Shown here piece after piece: positions 1-7,818 of a stretch of DNA of 64,000 bases. A model generated the notes under the pieces. That model ran no database searches, was not told where the DNA came from, and saw only the letters and a list, made by a program, of their open reading frames with translations. The position numbers and the translations under genes were made by a program. The DNA comes from Nocardia jejuensis NBRC 103114. Its GTDB lineage: Bacteria; Actinomycetota; Actinomycetes; Mycobacteriales; Mycobacteriaceae. The stretch lies in the NCBI RefSeq assembly GCF_001613145.1, contig NZ_BDBU01000008.1, forward strand, positions 62,001 to 126,000, written 5' to 3'. How positions within the stretch are numbered: the stretch's first letter is position 1; each line of letters starts with the position of its first letter.

Positions 1-94
1 GATAGTGTTTCGCTTCGCAGCGGACCGGACAGTGCTCGTGGGCTCGCATGAGTTCTTCCGCGACATCGAGTCGCAGGACCGGTTCGCTCGGCAT
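1..94 (-). CDS. Small hypothetical protein, 3' end outside window (XRE/DUF397-module partner)
   Basis: Seen: an ATG at 92-94 (minus strand) is preceded by GGAGAG with a 6-base spacer and opens a frame that stays open to the window edge. The first 31 residues include the stretch LDVAEELMRAHEHCPVRC. Its pattern of a short helix, then an (L/M)RAH element followed by a cysteine, matches the small protein encoded at 48929-49102 (ILRAHDQHFACRQ), and both have almost the same ribosome-binding-site context. It lies divergent from the XRE-DUF397 pair, as in the second module. Function unknown; a helper or target of the neighbouring regulator is inference. Only about 31 codons are visible. Confidence 0.6.
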   Translation of the reverse strand, partial: MPSEPVLRLDVAEELMRAHEHCPVRCEAKHY

Positions 95-470
95 CGGATG
101 CTCTCCGGGTTCATGCTTCATCGTGTGCACCCGCTTTCGAGCGCGGATGTCCGATACGAGGCGGGTGCGAGGAGACACGTCGTCGGGGGAGAGGCGAACA
201 TTGTGCGGTCACCTTCCTTTCAGGATGGTCGGCATGAGTCGAAACCTCCAGTGGCCGTTGGTGTCCGGAGCAGAGTGCGTGCTCCGGTTGCCGGAAAGAG
301 CGGGCCACGAGTGGTAATCACAAGTAGACTCTTTCGCAGTCGATTCGAATTCTTCAAAGGTCTTTTCGTGCTCCAGAATTGCGCCGATTCCCGCGTGGCG
401 ACCTTCGCCGGAGATGTCCCCACGGCGAGGCATTCCATATTTCGATGCATCCGATAGTGAGGCTAACGAG
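95..470. other. Divergent intergenic region of the left XRE-DUF397 module
   Basis: About 375 bases between the leftward small gene and the XRE regulator. Longer open frames here overlap each other and show no family features. The one clear element is a perfect inverted repeat at 265-287, annotated separately. I see no other gene. Confidence 0.6.
265..287. promoter_or_regulatory. Perfect inverted repeat, candidate operator of the left XRE module
   Basis: Arms CCGGAGCA and TGCTCCGG (8 bp each, perfect) separated by 7 bases. It sits roughly midway between the divergent small gene and the XRE gene, a usual place for the autoregulatory site of such regulators. Operator function is inferred. A stem-loop in a leader is the alternative. 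Confidence 0.45.
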
Positions 471-1358
471 ATGTTGACCGGATCCACTCTCGCGCGACGG
501 GCCCTGGGCCGGGAGTTGAAGAAGCTGCGAGAAGCCCGAGACATGAACCAGACTCAGGGTGGGCGCGTCATCGGCGTCTCCCCGCAGACCATCGGCCGCC
601 TGGAGGACGGGCTACCCACGAAGGTGTCGGACTTGTACATGAATGCCCTGTGCGATGCCTACGCGGCGACGCAGGAGCGTAGGAGGGCGATTCTCGAACT
701 GGCGCTGGAGGTTCGGGCGACACGCAAGTCCGGTGGGGGATGGTGGCGTGCGTACGCGGATGAGTTGAACGCTGGTTTCGATCACTACATGGGCCTGGAG
801 GAATCCGCGCGAAGGTTGGCATTCTGGCGCAGCAATCTTGTGCCCGGAATACTCCAGACCGCCGAATACCGTCGTGCCATCGCATGGACGGAAGCCCCCG
901 CGATGCCGCCCGAGCAGGTTAACAAGCGTGTGGAGATGGCAATGCGCCGTCAAATACGGTTGCAGGAACCAGAGTTTCAGGTCGATGTCCTGATGTCCGA
1001 GTGCGCGCTGCGCGATCAGGTCGGCGGGCGCGGGGTCATGGCCGGTCAACTCCTGCGGCTGATCGACGCGGCCGAGCTGCCCAACGTGTCGATCCGCGTG
1101 GTCCCGTTCGACGTATCCGGAAGTCTCGGTTCGCTACTGGGTTCGTTTGTCCTGCTGGAGTTTCCGAAGATGTCGGCGACCGGGTTGATCGAGCCGCCGG
1201 TGATCTACGTGGAGGGATATGCCGGTGATCTCTACTTGGAGCGAGAGCTCGAGGTCAGGCGCTATCGTGATGCTTTCGCCGAGATAGGCCGAGTAGCGTT
1301 GGACCAGGACGCGACCAGGCAGCTGATGCTGTCGATAGCCAAGGAGTACGGCCAGTGA
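471..1358 (+). CDS. XRE-family HTH regulator with DUF5753-type C-terminal domain
   Basis: A 295-residue DNA-binding regulator. An N-terminal helix-turn-helix spans about residues 10-65 (core VIGVSPQTIGRLEDG). It is followed by the large domain typical of actinobacterial WhiJ-type regulators, with the signatures YMGLEESARRL and LVPGILQTAEYRRA. The frame is open from 414, but the ATG at 471 is preferred because the alignable HTH region begins just after it and a purine-rich stretch lies upstream. It overlaps the DUF397 gene by 4 bases, so the two are probably translated together. The family usually pairs with a DUF397 partner; targets are unknown. Confidence 0.85.
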   Translation: MLTGSTLARRALGRELKKLREARDMNQTQGGRVIGVSPQTIGRLEDGLPTKVSDLYMNALCDAYAATQERRRAILELALEVRATRKSGGGWWRAYADELNAGFDHYMGLEESARRLAFWRSNLVPGILQTAEYRRAIAWTEAPAMPPEQVNKRVEMAMRRQIRLQEPEFQVDVLMSECALRDQVGGRGVMAGQLLRLIDAAELPNVSIRVVPFDVSGSLGSLLGSFVLLEFPKMSATGLIEPPVIYVEGYAGDLYLERELEVRRYRDAFAEIGRVALDQDATRQLMLSIAKEYGQ

Positions 1359-1573
1359 AACCCAGCGTGTCGGAAGCCGAGTGGTTCAAGTCGAGCCGAA
1401 GCGCGAGTTCCGGCGGGGAATGCGTCGAGGCCGCCCACCTCGCCGAAGGCGCTGTCGGCGTACGAGATTCGACGCAGGGATCCACCGGTCCGGTGCTGGT
1501 CTTCGCGCCCGCCGCGTGGGACCTGTTCACCGACGCGCTGAAGGCGGGCACGTTCGATCGGCCGCTCAGGTAG
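1355..1573 (+). CDS. DUF397 small protein
   Basis: A 72-residue DUF397 protein. The N-terminal W(F)KSSRS motif, a central glycine/cysteine-containing segment (GGECVEAAHL), the VRDS motif and a C-terminal (A)W..F motif are all present, covering the full usual length. The start is the GTG at 1355, overlapping the XRE stop codon. DUF397 proteins are nearly always next to an XRE regulator, and in Streptomyces some modulate it; that role here is inferred. Its 3' end overlaps the convergent HPF-like gene by 8 bases. Confidence 0.85.
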   Translation: MKPSVSEAEWFKSSRSASSGGECVEAAHLAEGAVGVRDSTQGSTGPVLVFAPAAWDLFTDALKAGTFDRPLR

Positions 1574-2279
1574 TGGCGACGATCAGCGTCAACCGGCTGT
1601 CGTAGCGTCGGTAGAGCAGTCGGCCGCGACCGTCGGCGGGATCGGTGTAGAACAGGAACGGGAGCCCGCGTTCGCACAGCAGTGCCGTGGCGTCGGCCTC
1701 GGCGAGGGTGCGGGTGCGGCGCGGGTCGATCGTCAACGGCGGGCCGTCGGAGACCGGTGGCGCGTAGGTGCCGTACTGTCGTGCCAGTCGCACCCCGGCG
1801 AGTCCGGCGCGGTAGACGATCGAGTCCTCGCCGGAGCCCGAGTCGGTGAACACGTAAGCGTCGTAATCCATTCGATCCATCAGCGTCACCGCTGATCTCG
1901 GATCGCAGACCTGCCAGCGGCATTGCTTGCGCCGGGTGATCGGCACGGTCTCGCTCGATCCGGCGAGCGCGGGGCGACCGGCTTCGAACCACCAGCGCGG
2001 CCCCGCCCCGGTCGCGATCCGGTAGACCTGGCGATCGAGCCGCCCGGCCGCGAGCGGCACCACCGAGTTCGCGGGACCGGCGCACTGCATTCGCACGTCG
2101 CTGTCGGCGAGCCGCAGATTGACCTGGATCACCAAGGGCCCCACAGGGCCTCGCACGCGGGTCAGCCGGGCGGTGGCCGCCTGCTCGATTCCCCGCCGGT
2201 CGAGTACGGCGGCGAGCGCGCGGGTGGCGCGCTCGGCCTCGAGGTCGGGAACCTCACCGCGCGTGGCGAGTTGGATCAT
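1566..2279 (-). CDS. HPF/S30AE-type dormancy-associated ribosome factor (Rv0079-like)
   Basis: Carries two short motifs of the sigma-54 modulation/S30EA C-terminal domain: MDYDAYVFTDSGSGEDSIVYR (shown in part, about residues 133-152) and LPFLFYTDPADGRGRLLYRR near the end. This order, with the linking RKQCR and DRQVYR segments, matches the M. tuberculosis dormancy protein Rv0079 as I remember it. Such proteins bind ribosomes and lower translation under hypoxia or stationary phase. The frame is open to a TTG at 2390; the ATG at 2279 is the first conventional start and gives 237 residues, shorter than Rv0079. A GGGACTT half-site at 2402-2408 is only a weak hint of DosR-type control. Confidence 0.75.
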   Translation of the reverse strand: MIQLATRGEVPDLEAERATRALAAVLDRRGIEQAATARLTRVRGPVGPLVIQVNLRLADSDVRMQCAGPANSVVPLAAGRLDRQVYRIATGAGPRWWFEAGRPALAGSSETVPITRRKQCRWQVCDPRSAVTLMDRMDYDAYVFTDSGSGEDSIVYRAGLAGVRLARQYGTYAPPVSDGPPLTIDPRRTRTLAEADATALLCERGLPFLFYTDPADGRGRLLYRRYDSRLTLIVATT

Positions 2280-2476
2280 CGGCGCTCGCCGGGTCGCCGG
2301 TACTGCGTAAGTTATCAATCGGACACCTCGCAAACTCGAGATCAGCGGGTCACATCGTCGATTCACTACATCACGGCTATGTTCGAGCAAAAAAGAGGAA
2401 TAAGTCCCTTGAAACTACGATGAGCCTGATGGGCGCGCTCCCGCGGGCGGCGGGTACCGCCCGGGGAGCGTCGTCG

Positions 2477-3358
2477 TCAGGGGCGCGGGTTGTCCTTCAG
2501 GAACTTCCACATCCGGTTCAGCACCTCGGTGTGGCGTGCGCCGGTCGGCCAGTCGTGGCTGCCGTTGTTGTAGACCCGCCACAGCACATGCGTGCCCGCG
2601 TCACAGGTCCACTGCTTGGAGTCCTTGATGCCGTTGGCGCCGCCATCGGACTGCTCGTTGCCGCAGGGCCGGTTCTCCCAACTCCAGTACGTGACGGTGC
2701 TGTAGGCCACCGGCTCGATCACCGTCGTGTCGCCGGCGGAGGCGAACACCGCCCACGACAGTGCGCGCGACGGGTCACAGCCGACGGGCGGCGGAGCCGG
2801 TGCGTAGACCGCGCCCGAAGCGAACAGCCCCGCGTTGGTGCAGGCCACTCGCGAGGCCATCTGACCGCCGTTGGAATGTCCCGACAGGTGAATCCGCTTG
2901 GCGTCCACGCAGTATTTCGCGCGCACGTTCGCCACCACCTTGGTGATATGGGTGATGTCGGCCGACCCGGCATCGGCGTTCCAGCCCCACCCGGAGCCCT
3001 CGGACTTGCTGCCGCGCGGGTACACCACGATCGCCTTGTTCTGATCGCCGAGCGCGTCCCATCCCGAATCGCCCTCGACCCCTTCGGGCGTGCCGTACCC
3101 GCCGTGCACGACCACCACCAAAGGCGCTCCGCTGGAGGGTATTCCGGCCGGAACCCGAATCAGGTAGTACCGGCCGTCGTAATTCACCTTGGTGGTACCG
3201 CCGGTCGAGGTCGTGGAACACGCCGCCGCCAGTCCCTCGGGCTGATCGAACGAGTCCTCATCGGCCATCGCCGGCCCACCGGCGGTCACCATCGACAACA
3301 CAGCCGCGACTAACACGGCGAACATCACGAACACGCGTCTGACTAGGAAGGATGCCAC
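2477..3358 (-). CDS. Secreted PHB-depolymerase/LpqC-type esterase
   Basis: A 293-residue alpha/beta hydrolase with an N-terminal signal peptide (hydrophobic run at about residues 8-30, likely cleavage after AMA). It has the oxyanion motif VVVHGGYG, the nucleophile motif GHSNGG and a late histidine in NNGSHDWP, the order seen in the esterase D/PHB depolymerase family. The GTG start at 3358 has AAGGAG five bases upstream. Substrates in this family range from polyhydroxyalkanoates to feruloyl esters, so the true substrate is open. It lies downstream of the OYE gene but about 190 bases separate them. Confidence 0.85.
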   Translation of the reverse strand: MASFLVRRVFVMFAVLVAAVLSMVTAGGPAMADEDSFDQPEGLAAACSTTSTGGTTKVNYDGRYYLIRVPAGIPSSGAPLVVVVHGGYGTPEGVEGDSGWDALGDQNKAIVVYPRGSKSEGSGWGWNADAGSADITHITKVVANVRAKYCVDAKRIHLSGHSNGGQMASRVACTNAGLFASGAVYAPAPPPVGCDPSRALSWAVFASAGDTTVIEPVAYSTVTYWSWENRPCGNEQSDGGANGIKDSKQWTCDAGTHVLWRVYNNGSHDWPTGARHTEVLNRMWKFLKDNPRP

Positions 3359-3547
3359 GGAAACTCCTTGCGTACGAACAAGATTGCGTGCCGCACACTA
3401 CGAGCCCCGGTGGGCCTCCGACGTCGGTTCCTGTGAGTCAACCCCCCGAACCGGCAGTAACTTGTCAGCCCATCGCCGGCGATGACACCGCAGTCGTCCT
3501 CACCGCTGAACTACGCGGTGGTCGCCGTGTCCCACGCCGGCAGCCGG

Positions 3548-4675
3548 TCAGCTCAGTGTGTTCAGCGCCGCCGCGTCGTACGGCTTCAGCTCGTCCATCC
3601 GACCGGCCAGCACCTTGGCCGCCCACTCCGGATCCTGCAGCAGCGCACGACCCACGGCGACCAGATCGAACTCGTCGCGCTCCATGCGGTCGACGAGGTT
3701 GTCGAGGTTGCCGAGTTCGGCGCCGACGCCGGTGAACGCACGCAGGAAATCGCCATCGAGGCCGACCGAGCCGACCGTGATGGTGGGCAGGCCGGTCAGT
3801 TTCTTGGTCCAGCCCGCCAGATTCAGATCCGAGTCCTCGAACTCCGGCAGCCAGTAGCGGCGAGTGGACGCGTGGAAGGCGTCCACGCCGGCCGCGGCGA
3901 GCGGGGCGAGGATCGCCTCGAGTTCCTGCGGGGTTTCGGCGAGGCGCGCGTTGTAGGCCTCCTGCTTCCACTGCGAATAGCGGAAGATCACCGGGAACTC
4001 GGGGGAGACGACCGCGCGGACCGCCGCCACGATCTCGGCCGCGAACGTGGTGCGCGCCACGGCATCTCCGCCGTAGGAGTCGGTGCGGCGGTTGGTGTGC
4101 GACCACAGGAACTGGTCGAGGAGATAGCCGTGCGCGCCGTGCAGTTCGACGCCGTCGAAGCCGATGCGCTCGGCGTCGGCGGCGGCCTGCGCGAACGCGC
4201 CGATGACATCGTCCAGATCGGTGCGGGTCATCGCGCGGCCGGTGGGCTCGGTGCCGTCGACGCGAATTCCGGAGGGGCCCACCGCGGGAGCGTCGACGAA
4301 GGGGCCGTCGCCGTCGTTGCGCACCATGCCGATGTGCCACAGCTGCGGCACGATCTTGCCGCCCGCCGCGTGCACGTCCTGCACGACCTTCGCCCATCCG
4401 GCCAGCTGGTCCTCGCCGTGGAACCGCGGCACCCGATCGGACTGCCCGGCCGAGTCATGGCCGACGTACGTGCCCTCGGTGACGATCAGGCCGACGCCGG
4501 CCGCTGCGCGGCGGGCGTAGTACGAGCGCACATCCTCACCGGGAACGCCACCGGGGGAGAACATTCGGGTCATCGGCGCCATCACGATGCGGTTCGGCAC
4601 GGTGAGGCCGTTCAGTGTGACGGGCCGTGACAAAACCTGGGCCGTGCGGGCGTAGTCGGACGCGGTGACGATCAC
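3548..4675 (-). CDS. Old Yellow Enzyme-family NADH:flavin oxidoreductase
   Basis: A 375-residue FMN-dependent ene-reductase type TIM barrel. Features in order: the N-terminal NRIVMAPMTRMF strand, the FMN loop, QLWHIGM, the substrate-binding segment FDGVELHGAHGYLLDQFLW, then SYGGD and the C-terminal VGRALLQDPEWAAK phosphate-binding region. The GTG at 4675 is chosen because GAGGAG lies six bases upstream; the frame's upstream ATG (4702) lies inside the operator. The family reduces activated C=C bonds of enones and related electrophiles. The divergent MarR gene and the palindrome between them suggest induction by an electrophile or aromatic compound. Confidence 0.9.
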   Translation of the reverse strand: MIVTASDYARTAQVLSRPVTLNGLTVPNRIVMAPMTRMFSPGGVPGEDVRSYYARRAAAGVGLIVTEGTYVGHDSAGQSDRVPRFHGEDQLAGWAKVVQDVHAAGGKIVPQLWHIGMVRNDGDGPFVDAPAVGPSGIRVDGTEPTGRAMTRTDLDDVIGAFAQAAADAERIGFDGVELHGAHGYLLDQFLWSHTNRRTDSYGGDAVARTTFAAEIVAAVRAVVSPEFPVIFRYSQWKQEAYNARLAETPQELEAILAPLAAAGVDAFHASTRRYWLPEFEDSDLNLAGWTKKLTGLPTITVGSVGLDGDFLRAFTGVGAELGNLDNLVDRMERDEFDLVAVGRALLQDPEWAAKVLAGRMDELKPYDAAALNTLS

Positions 4676-4698
4676 AGGAGGCTCCTCGTAGTTACTTA

Positions 4699-4715
4699 TC
4701 AACCTAGATGGTTGA
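4699..4715. promoter_or_regulatory. Candidate MarR operator (TCAACC-N5-GGTTGA)
   Basis: A perfect 6-bp-arm inverted repeat with a 5-base spacer in the divergent OYE/marR promoter. A second dyad with the same spacer, TTGA-N5-TCAA, lies at 4754-4766 on the marR side. MarR dimers usually bind such sites. Assignment is by position and symmetry only. Confidence 0.6.
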
Positions 4716-4790
4716 GAACTTCAAGCAATGCGGCCTACGCTAGACATGAATATTTGAGATAGTCAAGTTTCTGCGGATAGGGTGGTTCGT

Positions 4791-5219
4791 ATGGCAGAAG
4801 CTCCCCAGGTCGACAACGCCCAGCTCATGGAGCTGCTCTCGGTGGCACTCGGGGTGTACTACGGGGAGTTCACGCTCGCGGCGGCGAGTGAGAACCTCAC
4901 CGCCAGCCAAGGCAAAGCGCTGACGGTCCTGCGCCGAGGTCCCATCGCCATGCGCGCGCTGGCCGACACCATGGCCTGCGACGCCTCCAACGTCACCGGA
5001 ATCATCGACCGCCTGGAGAAGCGCGGACTGGTCCGCCGCGAAGTCAGCGCATCGGACCGCCGCGTGACCAACCTCGTCATCACGACGCAGGGCGAAAAGA
5101 TCACCGACGCCATCCGCGCGAAGATGCACACCACTCGTGAGGGCTTGGACCGACTCGGCGCCGAGGATCGAAACCACCTGTCCGCCTTGCTGGAACGGGT
5201 ATTCGGGCAACCGTCGTAA
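4791..5219 (+). CDS. MarR-family transcriptional regulator
   Basis: A 142-residue winged-helix regulator. The DNA-binding core is clear: ALADTMACDASNVTGIIDRL for helix-turn-helix, then KRGLVRREVSASDRRVT, which is the conserved wing with the DRR motif. Length is normal for the family. The ATG at 4791 has a GGATAGGG sequence at a suitable distance; a GTG at 4782 would add three residues. Divergent from the OYE gene, it most likely represses that gene and itself through the palindrome at 4699-4715. Ligand unknown. Confidence 0.9.
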   Translation: MAEAPQVDNAQLMELLSVALGVYYGEFTLAAASENLTASQGKALTVLRRGPIAMRALADTMACDASNVTGIIDRLEKRGLVRREVSASDRRVTNLVITTQGEKITDAIRAKMHTTREGLDRLGAEDRNHLSALLERVFGQPS

Positions 5220-5550
5220 GCGGCCGCGGCCGCACCGACATCCGCGAACTCGGCGACCGCCCGGGGCGTGTGGCGACAATCGGACTCGGCACCCGGCAGT
5301 GAGGTCCGGCCGCGACCTCCGAACTGTCGATGCCGTGCGAAGCAGGTCGGCCTGTTCCGATAGCTGGCGATTGCGGGTCGCCTCGGCCCCGCCGACAGCC
5401 TCGAGGGCGTCGTTCGGCCTGGTCCCGGGTGGGCGGCGAGATGTCTATCTAGATCGAGATTTGCTCATTCGGCTGCCTCGGGAGAAGGCGAAATGAGAGC
5501 ATTTTTGTAGTCGGCCAGCTGGCCCTCCGTCGATAGCCCGGAGAATACTC
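5220..5550. other. Intergenic region with no recognisable gene
   Basis: About 330 bases. A weak stem (CTCATT ... AATGAG) at about 5464-5498 followed by an ATTTTT run could be a terminator for marR or the upstream reading, and GGCCAGCTGGCC at 5513-5524 is a perfect 12-bp palindrome just before the next gene. Nothing coding is seen. Confidence 0.4.
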
Positions 5551-5946
5551 ATGACTGTTCCCGAACCTCCCCGACCGCAACGCGGCGCCACCGCCGACGA
5601 GCGCGAACCGGACGTCAGTGCCGCCCAGCAGGCGGTGGCGGACCAGCCCAGCTGGGCCCGCCGGGCCGCAGCCGCGGCCAATCCGAAATTCCTGCTCTCC
5701 CAAGCCGAGGGATACCCGGCCGGGATCAAGCAGTTCCTGCAGTTCTGCCTGATCCTGATCTATCCGGCCTGGCTCGTGCTGCTCGTGCTGTTCTGGCCGG
5801 TGTGGTTGATCGGCAAGCTCTTCGAAGGCATTCTCTATGTGCTGTTCTGGCCGGTGCGCGCGATGCACAAGAAGAACAATCCCGAGGAGTACGCCGCCTT
5901 CCAAGCCGAGCTGAAGGCCCGCAAGGCCGCCGGGAAGCAGGGGTGA
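5551..5946 (+). CDS. Small membrane protein of unknown function
   Basis: A 131-residue protein with a charged, Pro/Arg-rich N-terminus, a possible amphipathic segment (PSWARRAAAAANPKF), then two closely spaced hydrophobic, tryptophan-rich segments at about residues 68-85 and 89-107 (LFWPVWLIGK and YVLFWPVRAMHKK repeat an FWPV motif). A charged Lys/Glu-rich tail follows. GGAGA lies 8 bases before the ATG. Its stop codon overlaps the start of the next gene (TGATG), so the pair is translationally coupled. No family recognised; membrane anchoring of the arrestin-like partner is a reasonable guess. Confidence 0.75.
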   Translation: MTVPEPPRPQRGATADEREPDVSAAQQAVADQPSWARRAAAAANPKFLLSQAEGYPAGIKQFLQFCLILIYPAWLVLLVLFWPVWLIGKLFEGILYVLFWPVRAMHKKNNPEEYAAFQAELKARKAAGKQG

Positions 5947-6872
5947 TGGGTCTGTTCAGCCGTAAGAAGGGCGCGAGTGTCACCCTCAGCCCGGACGGCC
6001 CGTATCACCCCACGGACACGATCACCGCGACAGTGACCGTGGACGAACCGCTGGACAAGGTGTCGGCGGCATCGGTCGAACTCGGCTACGTCAACGGATT
6101 CCGGTATCGCTGGGCCGGTCGGGCCGATGCCGCGCTCAATCACGACAACAGCTCGCTGCTCACGATCGGCCAGGTCGGCACCGACTACGGCTCGGAAAAA
6201 GACACCGACGAGTGGGTGCACGTTCTGGCCGAGCCACTGCCCCTGATCGAGGGCACCCTGAATGCCGGGCAGCACCGGGTTCAGGTCCGGCTGCCGTCGT
6301 GGTCTCCTGGTTCCTCGAAGGACGTGGTCCGCTGGCAACTGCGGCTGGACGTCGAGCGCTCCGGCAAGAACGTCCGAATCGAGACGCCGGTGACGGTTCT
6401 GATCGGCCCTCCGGACCCGCTCCCGGCCTCGGCGGATCTGCCGTTGATCCAGAAGACCCGTGCGCTGAACAGCACGCTCGACTTCGAAATCACCACGGAG
6501 AAGGGCGCTTACAAAGCCGGTGAGGAGGTGCGCGGTGTGATCGCCGTCGTCTCCCCGGAGACCCCGGGGCGCACCGCTCTGGTCGCGGGCTGGTTCCAGC
6601 GGGTCCAGGAGTCGCACCCGGTCTCGAAGACGATCGGCAGTCCGACCGAGGCGTTCATCCGCCCGATGACCACCTTCGCCAAAGGCGTGCAGTTCATCGC
6701 GGGGCAGCGGATGGAGTTTCCGTTTGCCCTGACCCTACCCACCGATCTCGACCCGACCACCGAGGCGGTGCACTCCTCGATCAACTGGTTCGTTCAGATC
6801 AAGGTCGAGTTCTCGGGGGCGACCGGAGGGATCGAGCGGGCCGAGAAGGGGATTGTGGTGTACACGGGGTGA
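5946..6872 (+). CDS. Arrestin-like beta-sandwich protein (possibly Spo0M-related)
   Basis: A 308-residue protein without signal peptide or membrane segment. It reads as two beta-rich domains: residues 10-160 with YHPTDTITATVTVDEPLDKV and HRVQVRLPSWSPGS, and residues 180-305 with YKAGEEVRGVIAV and MEFPFALTLP. The spacing of 'Y..GE.V.G.V.V' and 'F.F.L.LP' strands is what arrestin-fold and sporulation-control Spo0M-type proteins show. I cannot make that assignment certain. Start at the overlapping ATG 5946, since the frame upstream lies inside the membrane-protein gene. Coupled translation suggests a cytoplasmic adaptor working with that membrane protein. Confidence 0.65.
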   Translation: MGLFSRKKGASVTLSPDGPYHPTDTITATVTVDEPLDKVSAASVELGYVNGFRYRWAGRADAALNHDNSSLLTIGQVGTDYGSEKDTDEWVHVLAEPLPLIEGTLNAGQHRVQVRLPSWSPGSSKDVVRWQLRLDVERSGKNVRIETPVTVLIGPPDPLPASADLPLIQKTRALNSTLDFEITTEKGAYKAGEEVRGVIAVVSPETPGRTALVAGWFQRVQESHPVSKTIGSPTEAFIRPMTTFAKGVQFIAGQRMEFPFALTLPTDLDPTTEAVHSSINWFVQIKVEFSGATGGIERAEKGIVVYTG

Positions 6873-6876
6873 TTTC

Positions 6877-6898
6877 GCGGCCGGGCAGGTCCGGCCGC
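6877..6898. terminator. GC-rich hairpin after the arrestin-like gene
   Basis: Perfect 8-bp stem GCGGCCGG/CCGGCCGC with a 6-base loop, starting 4 bases after the stop codon and lying between convergent genes. There is no T-run, as is common in actinobacterial terminators. Confidence 0.55.
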
Positions 6899-7038
6899 AC
6901 ACCTCGATCCCGCGTGCGGGACGGTCGGCTGCCGTAATCGGCACGGCGGCAGTCTTATTCGTAGGTGTTGGAGGGTGCCGAGCGGGTGGGCATGGCGAGG
7001 ACTCCGATACCGGCGCCGGGGGAGACTCGGGCGATTCG

Positions 7039-7440
7039 CTACTGCGTGGCGTCGCGGCTGGTGAAATCGAACGATCCACCGTCGATGCCCCAGGAAATGA
7101 TCCGCTCGGGGCGAATTCGAATGACCGCACGTTCCTGCGGCGGGAACGGCGGCTCCTCGTCCTCGAGCGCCTCTGCCGTCCCCCTGACCTCGACACCGCG
7201 AATCACGTACGGATCCAGTGAAACCTGCTGATCGACAACGAAAGACACCCGGCTGCCCGCCTCGACATTGCGGAATTTGCGGCTGCCGCGCATCCGCATA
7301 CCCCCGATGTCGACCGTGCCGTCGGCGTTCACCCGATAGCTGGTCGGGTTGTTCTGGACGACGCCGCCAGGTGACACCGTGGCCAGGCGGCCGATCCCGG
7401 CCTCGGCGAGAAACGTCTGTTCGTTGCTGGTGAAGGTCAT
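7039..7440 (-). CDS. PPOX-class, probably F420-dependent, oxidoreductase
   Basis: A 133-residue split-barrel flavin/F420-binding protein: GRLATVSPGGVVQNNPTSY, then RGSRKFRNVEAGSRVSFVVD and VRGTAEA give the family's barrel strands in order. Short proteins of this type in Nocardia and mycobacteria are annotated as PPOX-class F420-dependent oxidoreductases and act on biliverdin-like or other reducible small molecules; the real substrate is unknown. The ATG at 7440 is preferred over 7452 because GGGAG sits six bases before it. Two TCTAGC-N3-GCTAGA palindromes lie directly upstream, so tight repression is likely. Confidence 0.8.
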   Translation of the reverse strand: MTFTSNEQTFLAEAGIGRLATVSPGGVVQNNPTSYRVNADGTVDIGGMRMRGSRKFRNVEAGSRVSFVVDQQVSLDPYVIRGVEVRGTAEALEDEEPPFPPQERAVIRIRPERIISWGIDGGSFDFTSRDATQ

Positions 7441-7460
7441 GACAGCTCCCATATCCGATG

Positions 7461-7475
7461 TCTAGCGTCGCTAGA
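7461..7475. promoter_or_regulatory. Palindrome TCTAGCGTCGCTAGA, candidate operator copy 1
   Basis: Perfect 15-bp dyad (TCTAGC-N3-GCTAGA) 20 bases upstream of the PPOX gene start. It is repeated at 7511-7525, exactly 50 bp away, i.e. on about the same face of the helix. Regulator not identified; it could have been the TetR gene now truncated at 8641. Confidence 0.65.
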
Positions 7476-7510
7476 TGATGGAGCAAAGATAGCAGGAGCG
7501 CGCTATTCTG

Positions 7511-7525
7511 TCTAGCCTTGCTAGA
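7511..7525. promoter_or_regulatory. Palindrome TCTAGCCTTGCTAGA, candidate operator copy 2
   Basis: Second perfect TCTAGC-N3-GCTAGA dyad, same arms as at 7461-7475 but a different 3-base centre. The two copies bracket the region where the promoter of the leftward PPOX gene should be. Confidence 0.65.
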
Positions 7526-7818
7526 TTTTGCTGCGCCGTGATCGGACCGCGCTCGAATCGGCAAGCCGCATGCCGATTGACCGAACGGGCGCTGCCATCC
7601 CTCCATTCGCCCGTCCGCAAGGCCACTCCCATTCGCGTGCATCGACGTGGTGGACCTGGTGCTCACCTGTCGAGTTATGACGGTGCCCGCCGAGCTCCGG
7701 GTGTGGTCGATCTCCGCCGTGGAGTCGAGCCCTCGGGGCCGGTCCCTGTCGTACCGTCCGAATCCATTGCGGCCGAGAGGATTCGCGGCTGTACCCGGCG
7801 AAATCGACAGGCCTTCGT
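7526..7818. other. Intergenic region, nothing recognised
   Basis: About 290 bases between the twin palindromes and the 3' end of the truncated oxidoreductase. Open frames here show no family signature. Confidence 0.4.

Noticed and set aside
2402..2408. GGGACTT as a DosR box upstream of the HPF-like gene
   Set aside because: Only half of the 20-bp DosR consensus is present and the other half does not match.
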